Source: Amycolatopsis japonica (GTDB lineage: Bacteria > Actinomycetota > Actinomycetes > Mycobacteriales > Pseudonocardiaceae). From it: a stretch of 64,000 nucleotides of DNA. The notes under the pieces were generated by a model. The model saw nothing but the letters and a program-made list of their open reading frames with translations. It was not told the origin of the DNA and ran no database searches. Each line of letters begins with the position of its first letter. The stretch's first letter is position 1. A program made the position numbers and the translations under genes. Of the stretch, positions 41,066 to 49,700 are shown piece after piece. The stretch lies in the NCBI RefSeq assembly GCF_000732925.1, contig NZ_CP008953.1, forward strand, positions 5,208,001 to 5,272,000, given 5' to 3'.

Positions 41066-43023
41066 TCGTCGTCTCCTACCACCGCGAGGATCGTGCCCAC
41101 TTCGACCTGTTGTCCGACCACCACCGGGAGTTCGGTCACGACGCCGTCGGCGGGCGCCGCGATCCGGTGTTCCATCTTCATCGCTTCGAGCCACAGCAAC
41201 GGATCGCCGGTCTTCACGGTGTCGCCCGCCTCGACCGCGAGCCGGACGACCGTGCCCGGCATCGGCGCCACGAGCGAACCGGCGGCGAGCGCCGCGTCGG
41301 GATCGGTGTACCTCGGCACCACGCCCAGTTCGACGGAGCCGTCCGGCGAATCGACGTACACCGTGTCGCCGTACCGGGCGACGGCGAACTTCCGCCGTAC
41401 CCCGGAAATCTCCAGGACCACGTCGCCGCGCTCGGCGGAAACCAGTTCGACGCCTTCGAATCCGTCGGCACGCAGACCGTCCCGGCCGAGGCCGTAGCCG
41501 ACCTCGATCTCGTCGTCGCCGTGACGAAAACGTTTGCGCTGCCCTTGGGACCGGACGTTGCGCCAGCCGCTCGGCAGCCGGCGCTGAACCCGGGCCTCCG
41601 AACGATTCGTGGCCGCACCGGCCAAAGCCGCGGCCAGCGCGGAAATCCGTACGGTGTCCACAGTGGCCAGTGGGGCCGCCAGGGTTTCGAGACCGTGCCG
41701 GTCGAAGAACGCCGTGTCGGTCTCTCCGGCGAGGAAAGCCTCGTGGCGCAACACGTTCACCAGCAGGTCGCGGTTGGTCACCACGCCGTGGATCTCCGCG
41801 CCCGCCAAGGCTCCGGCCAGCGCCCGCGCCGCGCTCCGGCGATCCGGGGCGTACGCGATGACCTTGGCGAGCATCGGGTCGTAGTGCACACCCACGGTCT
41901 GGCCGCTGACGAAACCCGAGTCGAGCCGGACACCCGGGCCGACCTCGAATTCCCGCTGTGCCGCGGGAAGCTCGAAACGGTGCAAGGTGCCGCTCTGCGG
42001 CTGCCAGCCCGCGGCGGGGTCTTCGGCGTAGAGCCGGACCTCGATGGCGTGACCCCGCGTTTCGGGCTCGTCGATCGGGAGGTGCTCGCCCTCCGCGATC
42101 CGCAGCTGCAACGAGACGAGGTCGAGCCCCGTCGTGGCCTCGGTGACCGGATGCTCGACCTGGAGCCGAGTGTTCATCTCCAGGAAGTAGAAGCGCCCGT
42201 CCGGTCCGGCGAGGAACTCGACCGTCCCGGCGCCGACGTAGTCGATCGCCTGCGCGGCCTTGCGGGCGGCGTCGAACAGCGCCTCCCGCATGGCCTCGTC
42301 GACGAACGGCGACGGCGCCTCTTCGACGACCTTCTGGTGACGGCGTTGGATCGAGCACTCGCGCTCCCCCACCGCCCACACCGTGCCGTGGGTGTCGGCG
42401 AGCACCTGCACCTCGATATGCCTGCCTGTCTCCAGGTACCGCTCGCAGAACACGGTCGGGTCGCCGAACGCCGACGCGGCCTCCGCGCTCGCGCCTTCGA
42501 CGGCCTCGGCGAGTTCGCCGAGCGTGCGCACGACACGCATACCGCGCCCACCACCTCCGGCGGAGGCCTTGACCAGCAACGGAAGGTCGGCTTCGGTGAC
42601 CTCGGCCGGGTCCAATTCGGACAGGATCGGGACACCGGCCTCGGCCATCATCCGCTTGGACTCGACCTTGGATCCCATGCTCTCGATGGCTTCCGGCGGC
42701 GGGCCGACCCAGGTGAGTCCCGCGTCGAGCACGGCGCGCGCGAACCCGGCGTTCTCGGACAGGAACCCGTAGCCGGGGTGGATCGCGTCGGCGCCGGTCT
42801 CCACGGCCGCCTTGATCAGTAGCTCGGCCCGCAAGTATGTGTCGGCGGGCGCGTTGCCCGGCAGGCGGACGGCGACGTCCGCCTCGGCGGTGTGCGGCGC
42901 GTCGGCGTCCGCGTCGGAGAACACCGCGACCGTGCCGATCCCGGCGTCGCGGCAGGTGCGGAACACGCGGCGGGCGATCTCCCCGCGGTTGGCGACCAGA
43001 AGTTTCTCGATCATGCCGCTCAC
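41062..43023 (-). CDS. Acyl-CoA carboxylase alpha subunit (biotin carboxylase + BCCP)
   Basis: A 653-residue protein. The biotin carboxylase ATP-grasp domain spans about residues 1-450 (KLLVANRGEIARR, the glycine loop KASAGGGGRGMRVV, and EMNTRLQVEHPVTE). The C-terminal biotinyl domain carries the biotinylated Lys in LEAMKMEHRI. It carboxylates biotin using ATP and bicarbonate. The partner carboxyltransferase is the next gene upstream at 43198. Pathway context (AtuA-family protein, SDR, two dehydrogenases) suggests geranyl-CoA or methylcrotonyl-CoA carboxylase. The start (GTG 43023 or ATG 43014) is uncertain. Confidence 0.93.
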   Translation of the reverse strand: MSGMIEKLLVANRGEIARRVFRTCRDAGIGTVAVFSDADADAPHTAEADVAVRLPGNAPADTYLRAELLIKAAVETGADAIHPGYGFLSENAGFARAVLDAGLTWVGPPPEAIESMGSKVESKRMMAEAGVPILSELDPAEVTEADLPLLVKASAGGGGRGMRVVRTLGELAEAVEGASAEAASAFGDPTVFCERYLETGRHIEVQVLADTHGTVWAVGERECSIQRRHQKVVEEAPSPFVDEAMREALFDAARKAAQAIDYVGAGTVEFLAGPDGRFYFLEMNTRLQVEHPVTEATTGLDLVSLQLRIAEGEHLPIDEPETRGHAIEVRLYAEDPAAGWQPQSGTLHRFELPAAQREFEVGPGVRLDSGFVSGQTVGVHYDPMLAKVIAYAPDRRSAARALAGALAGAEIHGVVTNRDLLVNVLRHEAFLAGETDTAFFDRHGLETLAAPLATVDTVRISALAAALAGAATNRSEARVQRRLPSGWRNVRSQGQRKRFRHGDDEIEVGYGLGRDGLRADGFEGVELVSAERGDVVLEISGVRRKFAVARYGDTVYVDSPDGSVELGVVPRYTDPDAALAAGSLVAPMPGTVVRLAVEAGDTVKTGDPLLWLEAMKMEHRIAAPADGVVTELPVVVGQQVEVGTILAVVGDDE

Positions 43024-43197
43024 TGTCCTTTACGCGAGATTGCGCGCGTCCGCGATCGGGTCGCCAGGGCGCGACTTCGCGTAGAATCCGCGCGGTTCGT
43101 CGACAAGCGCCCTGCCACCCCGATAGCGGGGCCTTCGGCAGAGCGCGCGCCTTTACGTGAATTTGGTTGCCGCGACATCAGTCTGCTCCGCCTCCCG

Positions 43198-44796
43198 TCA
43201 CATACGGAAGACGCCGAAGCCTTCGGCGCCCTTCACTGGTCCATTGTGGATCACGGACAGGCTGAGCCCGAGCACCGTGCGGGTGTCGCGGGGATCGATG
43301 ATCCCGTCGTCGTAAAGCATCCCGGAGAGGAACATCGGCATCGACTCGGCCTCGATCTGCCCTTCCACCATGGCGCGCATGGCGGCGTCGTGCTCCTCGT
43401 TGTACTCCTGCCCGCGCGACGCGGCCGCGGCCCTGGCCACGATGGACAGCACACCCGCGAGCTGCTGCGGGCCCATGACCGCGGATTTCGCACTGGGCCA
43501 AGCGAATAGGAACCGGGGATCGTAGGCGCGGCCGCACATCCCGTAGTGCCCGGCGCCGTACGAGGCGCCCATGAGCACCGAAAGATGCGGCACCTTCGAG
43601 TTCGACACGGCGTTGATCATCATCGCGCCGTGTTTGATGATGCCGCTCTGCTCGTACTCCTTGCCGACCATGTAGCCGGTGGTGTTGTGCAGGAAGACCA
43701 GCGGTGTGTCGATCTGGTTGGCCAGCTGGATGAACTGCGCGGCCTTCTGCGACTCCTCGCCGAACAGCACACCTTGGGCGTTGGCGAGGATGCCGACCGG
43801 GTAACCGTGGATACTCGCCCAGCCGGTGGCGAGACTGCTGCCGTACAGGGGTTTGAACTCGTCGAAGTCCGAACCGTCGGCGACCCTGGCGATCACCTCG
43901 CGCGGATCGAACGGCACCTTGAGATCGGTGGGCACGATGCCGAGCAGGTCTTCGGCGGAGTACAGCGGCTCGGCGTAGTCCGGCTTCGGCGTCGGGCCCT
44001 GTTTGGTCCAGTTGAGCCGTTTGACGATACTGCGCCCGAGCCGGATCGCGTCCTCTTCGTCCGCCGCGAGGTAGTCGGCGAGGCCCGAGGTGCGGGCGTG
44101 CATTTCGGCGCCGCCGAGCGATTCGTCGTCGGATTCCTCGCCGGTCGCCATCTTGACCAGCGGCGGGCCGCCGAGGAACACCTTCGCGCGTTCCTTGACC
44201 ATCACGACGTAGTCCGACATGCCGGGCAGGTACGCGCCACCCGCGGTCGAGTTTCCGAACACCAGCGCGATCGTGGGCACCTTCGCCGCCGAGGACCGCG
44301 TGAGGTCACGGAAGATCCGGCCGCCGGGGATGAAGATCTCCTTCTGCGTCGGCAGATCCGCCCCGCCGGACTCGACGAGGTTGATCACCGGCAGCCGGTT
44401 CTGTGCGGCGATGTCCGCGGCGCGGTAGCTCTTCTTGGCCGTCCACGGGTTGCTCGCCCCGCCTTTGACCGTCGGGTCGCTGGCGGAGATCATGCACTCG
44501 ACGCCTTCGACGACGCCGATGCCGGTGATCACGCTGGCGCCGACCTGGTAGTCCGAACCCCAGGCCGCCAGCGGCGAAAGCTCCAGGAACGGCGAGTCCT
44601 CGTCGAGGAGGAGCTCGATCCGCTCGCGGGCCAGCAGCTTGCCGCGTTTGCGATGCCGGGAGACGTACTTCTCACCGCCACCCGCGATCGCCTTGGCGTG
44701 CTCGCCGTCGATCTCGGCGAGTTTGCCGAGCATGGATTCGCGATTCTCCGCGAACTCCTCGCTCCGCGTGTCCACAGTGGACCGTATCGTGCTCAT
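43198..44796 (-). CDS. Acyl-CoA carboxylase beta subunit (carboxyltransferase)
   Basis: A 532-residue carboxyltransferase of the methylcrotonyl/geranyl-CoA carboxylase type, with the crotonase-like halves typical of the family (LVESGGADLPTQKEIFIPGG, then GASYGAGHYGMCGRAY). It transfers the carboxyl group from biotin to the acyl-CoA. It overlaps the upstream dehydrogenase by four bases. A 174-base gap to the alpha-subunit gene (43024-43197) contains a small CCCCGATAGCGGGG hairpin, which may attenuate transcription or mark a separate promoter. Confidence 0.93.
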   Translation of the reverse strand: MSTIRSTVDTRSEEFAENRESMLGKLAEIDGEHAKAIAGGGEKYVSRHRKRGKLLARERIELLLDEDSPFLELSPLAAWGSDYQVGASVITGIGVVEGVECMISASDPTVKGGASNPWTAKKSYRAADIAAQNRLPVINLVESGGADLPTQKEIFIPGGRIFRDLTRSSAAKVPTIALVFGNSTAGGAYLPGMSDYVVMVKERAKVFLGGPPLVKMATGEESDDESLGGAEMHARTSGLADYLAADEEDAIRLGRSIVKRLNWTKQGPTPKPDYAEPLYSAEDLLGIVPTDLKVPFDPREVIARVADGSDFDEFKPLYGSSLATGWASIHGYPVGILANAQGVLFGEESQKAAQFIQLANQIDTPLVFLHNTTGYMVGKEYEQSGIIKHGAMMINAVSNSKVPHLSVLMGASYGAGHYGMCGRAYDPRFLFAWPSAKSAVMGPQQLAGVLSIVARAAAASRGQEYNEEHDAAMRAMVEGQIEAESMPMFLSGMLYDDGIIDPRDTRTVLGLSLSVIHNGPVKGAEGFGVFRM

Positions 44797-45941
44797 GCGG
44801 TGTATCCCAATCGCTTCGCGGCCAAGCCGGTGAGGATCTCGTTGGTCCCGCCGCCGATGCCGAGGATGCGCACGTCACGGTAGTGACGCTCCACTTCGGA
44901 CTCCCGCATGTAGCCGAGTCCGCCGTGCAGCTGCACGGCCTCGTTGACCACCCATTCGGCGGTCTCGACGGCGGTGTTCTTCGCGAAACAGGCTTCGGCG
45001 ATGACCTCTTCGCCCGCGACGTGCCGCTGCGCGACCTGGCGGGTATAGGTGCGGGCGACGTCGATCTTGCGGGCCATCTCGGTGAGCTTGTGCTGCACCA
45101 GCTGACGGGAGATCAGCGGACGGCCGAAGGTCTCGCGCAGGCGGCACCAGTCCAAGGTCAGGTCGAGTGCCCGCTGCGCGTGCGCGTAGCCCTGCACGGC
45201 CAGCGAGACCCGTTCGGTGACGAACTGCGTGGCGACCTGCGCGAAGCCGCTGTTCTCGGCGCCGATCAGGTTCTCCGCCGGCACGCGGACGTCCACATAG
45301 GACAGCTCGGCGGTGTCCGAGCAGAGCCAGCCCATCTTCTCCAGCTTGCGGGAGACGGTGAAACCCGGCGTGCCGCGTTCGACCACGATGAGCGAGATCC
45401 CGTGGGCGCCGGCTTCCCCGGTGCGGACCACGGTGGTCACGAAATCGGCGCGGCAGCCCGAGGTGATGAAGGTCTTGGCGCCGTTGATGACGTACTCGTC
45501 GCCCTCGCGTACCGCCGTCGTGCGGATCCCGGCGACGTCGGAACCGCCGTCGGGTTCGGTGACCGCGAGCGAGCCGATCTTGGCGCCTTCCAGTGTCGGC
45601 CGGACCCAGCGCTCGATCTGCACCGGATCCCCGGCCGCCGCGATATGCGGGACGGCGATGCCGCAGGTGAACAGCGAGGCGAAGAGGCCACCGGATCCGC
45701 CCGCGTAGTGCAGTTCCTCGGCGATGACGACGGCATCGAGGTAGTCGCCGCCCCCACCGCCGACCTCCTCGGGGAAGCCGACGCCGAGCAAGCCGAGTTC
45801 CCCGGCCTTGCGGTGCAGATCGCGGGGCAGTTCGCCCTCGCGCTCCCACTCGTCGAGGTACGGCAGGATCTCGGTTTCGGCGAACCGCCGGACGGTCTTG
45901 CGCAGTTCGGCGCGTTCCGGCGTGGCGAAGGGATCGGTCAC
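44793..45941 (-). CDS. Acyl-CoA dehydrogenase (branched-chain type)
   Basis: A 382-residue acyl-CoA dehydrogenase with LAVTEPDGGSDVAGI, NGAKTFITSGCRAD and the C-terminal QLHGGLGYMRESEVERHYRD. The last motif places a Glu close to the position used as catalytic base in many members. The GTG at 45941 overlaps the AtuA-family stop. It is the second dehydrogenase of the atu/liu-like operon and probably acts before the carboxylase. Confidence 0.92.
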   Translation of the reverse strand: MTDPFATPERAELRKTVRRFAETEILPYLDEWEREGELPRDLHRKAGELGLLGVGFPEEVGGGGGDYLDAVVIAEELHYAGGSGGLFASLFTCGIAVPHIAAAGDPVQIERWVRPTLEGAKIGSLAVTEPDGGSDVAGIRTTAVREGDEYVINGAKTFITSGCRADFVTTVVRTGEAGAHGISLIVVERGTPGFTVSRKLEKMGWLCSDTAELSYVDVRVPAENLIGAENSGFAQVATQFVTERVSLAVQGYAHAQRALDLTLDWCRLRETFGRPLISRQLVQHKLTEMARKIDVARTYTRQVAQRHVAGEEVIAEACFAKNTAVETAEWVVNEAVQLHGGLGYMRESEVERHYRDVRILGIGGGTNEILTGLAAKRLGYTA

Positions 45942-47635
45942 AGGAGGGCCTCCGGGATGTCGATCTCGCGGGAGCGCAGCCATTCCCCGAGCGCCTTCGC
46001 CTGCGGGTCGAACCGCGCCTGCGACGCGACGCCCTCGCCGAGGATGCCTTCGACGACGAAGTTGACCGCCCGCAGGTTCGGCAGCAGATGCCGCCGGACC
46101 TCGAGGTCCGCGGTCTCCGGGAGCAGCAGTTTGAACTCGGTGACGGTCAGCCGGTGCGCGAGCCAGCGCCACGCCTCGTCGGAACGCGCCCAGACGCCGA
46201 CGTTCGCGTTGCCGCCCTTGTCGCCGCTGCGCGCGCCGACCACCTTGCCGAGCGGCACCCTGCGGACTTCGGCCTGCGTGAACGGTGCGGGCAGAGCGGA
46301 TTCGTCCACTTCGGACAGAGGCAAGGTCTCGGCGGCGGGCGCGATGTCGCGGCGCGTTCCGTCCGGCAGGACGGCGACGTGCGGCACCTCTTTCGCGTCG
46401 ACGAAAGCAGCACGATAGACGCCGTAGGGCGAGGCGGCCGCGGGCGGCGCGGTGACGTGGAACCCGGGATAGCTCGCCAGCGCGAGCTCGATCGCCGCGC
46501 CGCTGAACGCGCGCCCCGCGACCTCCGGATCGGCGTCCTTCACCGCGACGTGCAGCAACGCGCTCGCCTGCTGCTCGGTTTCGGCGTCGGGCCGGTCGGT
46601 GCGGGCCAGGGTCCACCGGACGTCGGCGGGCGGCCGCGCCTTGAGCGCGCCTTCGAGTTGTTCCTTGACCAGAGCGGCTTTCGCCTCGATGTCGAGTCCG
46701 GTGAGGACGAACGTCGTCTCGTTGCGGAAACCGCCGAGCCCGTTCAGACAGACCTTGAGTGTCGGAGGCGGCGGCTCGCCCGTGACGCCGCTGATCCGGA
46801 CCCGGTCCTGGCCGTCCTCGGTGAGGGTCAGCGTGTCGAACCGCGTCGTGACGTCCGGCCCGGCGTAACGGGCGCCGGTGATCTCGTAGAGCAGTTGCGC
46901 CGTAACGGTTCCGGCGTTCACGACACCGCCCGTACCGGGGTGTTTGGTGATCACGCTGGAGCCGTCGGCGGAGATCTCGGCGATCGGGAACCCCGGGACG
47001 CCGATCTCGTGCTCGGTGAAGAAGGCGTAGTTGCCACCGGTAGCCTGCGTCCCGCATTCGATCACGTGTCCGGCCGCGACCGCGCCCGCCAGGGCGTCGT
47101 AGTCGTCGCGCGCCCAGCCGAAGTGCGCGGCGGCGGGGCCGACGATCACCGAAGCGTCGGTGACGCGGCCGGTCACCACGATGTCGGCGCCCGCGTTCAG
47201 GCATTCCGCGATCCCCCACGCGCCGAGATAGGCGTTGGCGGTCAAGGTCTTGCCGAAGCCGAGCTCCTCCGCGCGCTGGATGAGGTCGTCGCCCTCGACG
47301 TGCGCGATCGCGACGTCGACGCCGAGCTTCGCGGCCAGTTCGCGGAGCGCGTCCGCCAGCCCGGCGGGGTTGAGCCCGCCGGCGTTCGCGACGATCTTGA
47401 CGCCTTTTTCCTTGGCCAGAGCGAGATTCTGCTCCATCTGGCGCAGGAACGTCTTGGCGTAACCGCGGTTCGGGTCTTTCATCCGGTCGCGGCCGAGGAT
47501 GAGCATGGTCAGCTCGGCCAGGTAGTCGCCGGTCAGCACGTCGAGCGGGCCGCCGGTGAGCATCTCGTGGACCGCGGAGAACCGGTCGCCGTAGAACCCG
47601 GACGCGTTGCCGATGCGGATCGGGGCCGGGGTCAC
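45938..47635 (-). CDS. AtuA-family (DUF1446) protein
   Basis: A 565-residue protein. The N-terminal two-thirds has the DUF1446/AtuA pattern (IGNASGFYGDRFSAVHEMLT, DYLAELTMLILGRDRM, ANAYLGAWGIAECLNAGADI, VTGRVTDASV). The C-terminal about 110 residues (VPLGKVVGARSGDKGGNANVGVW) match the small AtuA-associated domain, here fused. AtuA is essential for growth on citronellol in pseudomonads but its reaction is not established. The GTG at 47635 overlaps the upstream gene by four bases. Confidence 0.92.
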   Translation of the reverse strand: MTPAPIRIGNASGFYGDRFSAVHEMLTGGPLDVLTGDYLAELTMLILGRDRMKDPNRGYAKTFLRQMEQNLALAKEKGVKIVANAGGLNPAGLADALRELAAKLGVDVAIAHVEGDDLIQRAEELGFGKTLTANAYLGAWGIAECLNAGADIVVTGRVTDASVIVGPAAAHFGWARDDYDALAGAVAAGHVIECGTQATGGNYAFFTEHEIGVPGFPIAEISADGSSVITKHPGTGGVVNAGTVTAQLLYEITGARYAGPDVTTRFDTLTLTEDGQDRVRISGVTGEPPPPTLKVCLNGLGGFRNETTFVLTGLDIEAKAALVKEQLEGALKARPPADVRWTLARTDRPDAETEQQASALLHVAVKDADPEVAGRAFSGAAIELALASYPGFHVTAPPAAASPYGVYRAAFVDAKEVPHVAVLPDGTRRDIAPAAETLPLSEVDESALPAPFTQAEVRRVPLGKVVGARSGDKGGNANVGVWARSDEAWRWLAHRLTVTEFKLLLPETADLEVRRHLLPNLRAVNFVVEGILGEGVASQARFDPQAKALGEWLRSREIDIPEALL

Positions 47636-48426
47636 GCGAACTGCCCCGGCTTCCGTCCGGCTCCGGGAGGCCCGGCGAAGGCCTGTGCGATCCCGAGCCA
47701 TTCCTCGACGTTCTTGCCGGTGGCGACCAGGTCGGTGTCGGCGGGGTGACGGCGCTGGGTGATCACGAGGCAGAAGTCGACCGCGCTCCCGGTGAGCCGC
47801 TGCCCGGCGTCCTCGGGACCGAAAGCCCAGGTGGTGCCGTCGGGCGCGGTCAGCTCGACGCGGAATTCCTCGTGGGGCGGGGCGAGCGCGTTGAGCTTGT
47901 AGGCGAAGTCGCGCGTGCGGGTGCCGAACCGGGCGATGTGCCAGATCCGGGCGGTGTTCTCGCGCGCGACGCCGAGCGCGTCGAAGATGTCCTGACCGTG
48001 CGCCCAGGTCTCCATGAGGCGCGCGGTCACCATGGAGGCGGCACTCATCGGCGGGCCGTACCAGGGAATCTTCTGTCCGTCGGGCACCGCGGCGAGCGCT
48101 TCGGCGAGCTCCGCGCGACCGGCGCGCCACTCCTCCAGCAGTTCGCGGGGCGGCGTCTTCGCGCCCTCGGCGGCACCGTCGTCGACGTAGGACTCGCCCG
48201 TCGCGAGCAGCCCTTCGATCTCGGCCTGCCACTCGGCCTCGGACCCGCGCGCCGCGATCAGCGCCTTCTTGTCCGTCCAGGCCAGATGGGCTATCTGATG
48301 GGCGATCGTCCAGCCTTCGGCCGGGGTCTGCCGCGCCCAGTCCGACGCGGGCAGATCCGCCACCACGTCGTCGATGGCCTGCGATTCCGCCGCGAGATCC
48401 CCAAGGATCACGCCCAGGTCAGCCAT
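47632..48426 (-). CDS. TIGR03084-family DinB-like protein (mycothiol-dependent enzyme fold)
   Basis: A 264-residue protein. A four-helix DinB/MDMPI-type domain has potential metal ligands in WTIAHQIAHLAWTD and ETWAHGQDIFDAL, followed by a C-terminal alpha/beta domain. This fits the TIGR03084 group of actinobacterial proteins. The ATG at 48426 follows GAGGAGG. It is the first gene of the long operon, immediately before the AtuA-family gene, so a mycothiol- or metal-dependent step in the same pathway is plausible. Confidence 0.87.
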   Translation of the reverse strand: MADLGVILGDLAAESQAIDDVVADLPASDWARQTPAEGWTIAHQIAHLAWTDKKALIAARGSEAEWQAEIEGLLATGESYVDDGAAEGAKTPPRELLEEWRAGRAELAEALAAVPDGQKIPWYGPPMSAASMVTARLMETWAHGQDIFDALGVARENTARIWHIARFGTRTRDFAYKLNALAPPHEEFRVELTAPDGTTWAFGPEDAGQRLTGSAVDFCLVITQRRHPADTDLVATGKNVEEWLGIAQAFAGPPGAGRKPGQFA

Positions 48427-48472
48427 GCCCGCCTCCTCGCGTCTCCCCCAGGCTGACACTCGGTGGCGGAAA

Positions 48473-48490
48473 AATCAAGCGCGCCTGATT
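48473..48490. promoter_or_regulatory. Palindrome before the atu-like operon
   Basis: AATCAAGCGCGCCTGATT is symmetric at 16 of 18 positions and lies 47 bases upstream of the first start codon of the operon. It is the best candidate operator for the operon-encoded TetR. Confidence 0.5.
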
Positions 48491-48508
48491 GTTTTCCTCG
48501 GACGACGT

Positions 48509-48561
48509 TCCGTGAAGGCCTCCTTGAGGGACTCTGGGTCTCTCAAGGAGGCCTTCACGGA
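48509..48561. repeat. Palindromic repeat (GTGAAGG family)
   Basis: A 24-bp stem, one mismatch, starting TCCGTGAAGGCCTCCTTG with a 5-base loop. It lies upstream of the atu-like operon and downstream of the imine-reductase-like gene, in the 369-base gap 48427-48795. Confidence 0.85.
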
Positions 48562-48640
48562 CGGCGGGGACCAGGCCGGCGACCGTTCCGAGGCCGGTCG
48601 GGCATCGAGGGAACCCGATCCTCATCGCAGCCCAGTGTCC

Positions 48641-48693
48641 CCAATGTGGCATTGGAGACGCTCAGTGTCCCCAATGCCACATTGGGAACACTG
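48641..48693. repeat. CCCCAATG-type repeat, two units
   Basis: Unit 1 contains CCAATG-TGG-CATTGG (48641-48655). Unit 2 (48663-48693) is a hairpin of CAGTGTCCCCAATG paired at 13 of 14 positions around CCA. The two units share the direct repeat CAGTGTCCCCAATG. This is a second dispersed repeat type, unrelated to the GTGAAGG hairpins. Confidence 0.75.
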
Positions 48694-48759
48694 AATCCCA
48701 TCTCCCACAACCTCCGCGCGACATCGCCTCGGCAACCCACACACCGATGGTTAGCAGAG

Positions 48760-48784
48760 GTCCCTCAAGGAGGCCTTCACGGAC
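48760..48784. repeat. Half unit of the GTGAAGG palindrome
   Basis: GTCCCTCAAGGAGGCCTTCA followed by CGGAC equals one arm of the copies at 8770 and 59086, with no partner arm nearby. It sits 11 bases from the end of the imine-reductase-like gene and is probably a decayed or recombined copy. Confidence 0.8.
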
Positions 48785-48795
48785 AGCGGGGCAGC

Positions 48796-49650
48796 TCAGC
48801 TCCCCGGTCGCTCGAATTCCCGGATCAGCACCGGATACTGCTCACCCCCGTGCCCCGCGGCGATCGCGCGGTCGGCCATCGCCTTGATCAGCTTCGGCAG
48901 CTCGGCGTTCACGCCCAGCGCCTCGCTCTCCTCGACCATGTGCGCCATCGCGCGCGCGTCGGTCTCCAACGCCGACACCTCGGCGGGGAAGGAACCCTTG
49001 TCGATCTGCTCCGCGTAGCCGGGCAGCCAGTCCGCCACCCCGGCGGCGATCTGCCGCGCGAACGGCGCGTACGTCGCGGCGTCGACACCGGCCGTCTTGA
49101 GCATCGCGGTGCCCTGGAGCCACGCGTTGAGGACGCTCCACATCATCGTCAGGCCGGCGACGTCGTACAGGGACGCGAGGCCGGGGTCCTCGCCCAAGTG
49201 GCTGACCGTGCCGAGCGCGCCGAGGTCGAAGTCCGGCCGCGGTCCGCTCAGCAGGATCACCGCCTCGTCGGTCCCGATCGACGACGGGATGGCCATGATC
49301 GCGCCGTCCAGGTAGCGGGCGCCGTGTTTTTCGGCCCAGGCGGCGGTTTCCCGCGCCTGCGCGGAGTCGCCCGAGGTGAGATTGACCAGGGTCGCGCCGT
49401 CGAGACCGGCGTCGCCGAGCAGTTCGCGCACGGCGGAATAGTCGGTGAGGCACACGATCGTCACGCCGCCGAGCGCGTCGCCGATCGTGGGCGCGAGCCG
49501 CGCGCCTTCGGCCACGAGCGCGTCCGCCTTGGCGGCCGTCCGGTTCCACACGGTCGTGGGATGCCCGGCCTTCAGGAACGCGCGGGCGAGCGCGGTGCCC
49601 ATCAGGCCGAGGCCGACGACCGAAATCGGGGTGTTCGTTTTGTCTGTCAT
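48796..49650 (-). CDS. Imine reductase-like NADPH-dependent oxidoreductase
   Basis: A 284-residue member of the beta-hydroxyacid dehydrogenase/imine reductase superfamily. The N-terminal GLGLMGTALARAFLKAGH plus TTVWNRT and the DGAIMAIPSSIG segment match the imine reductase signatures. The C-terminal half is helical for domain-swapped dimerisation. The predicted reaction is NADPH-dependent reduction of a cyclic imine or similar C=N bond; a 3-hydroxyacid dehydrogenase role is less likely. It is divergent from a MerR gene across a MerR-type operator. Confidence 0.87.
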   Translation of the reverse strand: MTDKTNTPISVVGLGLMGTALARAFLKAGHPTTVWNRTAAKADALVAEGARLAPTIGDALGGVTIVCLTDYSAVRELLGDAGLDGATLVNLTSGDSAQARETAAWAEKHGARYLDGAIMAIPSSIGTDEAVILLSGPRPDFDLGALGTVSHLGEDPGLASLYDVAGLTMMWSVLNAWLQGTAMLKTAGVDAATYAPFARQIAAGVADWLPGYAEQIDKGSFPAEVSALETDARAMAHMVEESEALGVNAELPKLIKAMADRAIAAGHGGEQYPVLIREFERPGS

Positions 49651-49663
49651 GGCACGATCGTCA

Positions 49664-49685
49664 ACGTTGATACCGGTATGAAGGT
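49664..49685. promoter_or_regulatory. MerR-type operator between imine reductase and MerR genes
   Basis: A 22-base dyad, AC-N-TT-N-ATACC and its complement (ACGTTGATACC to GGTATGAAGGT), symmetric at 18 of 22 positions. It fits the geometry of MerR/SoxR sites placed between a suboptimally spaced -35 and -10. A TTGACC -35 reads toward the reductase gene on the minus strand. Confidence 0.75.
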
Positions 49686-49700
49686 CAAGTGGGGAAAGCG

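Noticed and set aside
39899..42379. 826-codon open frame covering the dehydrogenase and part of the carboxylase alpha gene as a fusion
   Set aside because: Only the part after the ATG at 41065 encodes dehydrogenase; the upstream part is out of frame with the clearly real biotin carboxylase gene.
43024..43197. Small gene between the two carboxylase subunits
   Set aside because: No frame with a ribosome site and coherent composition was found; only a short hairpin is seen.
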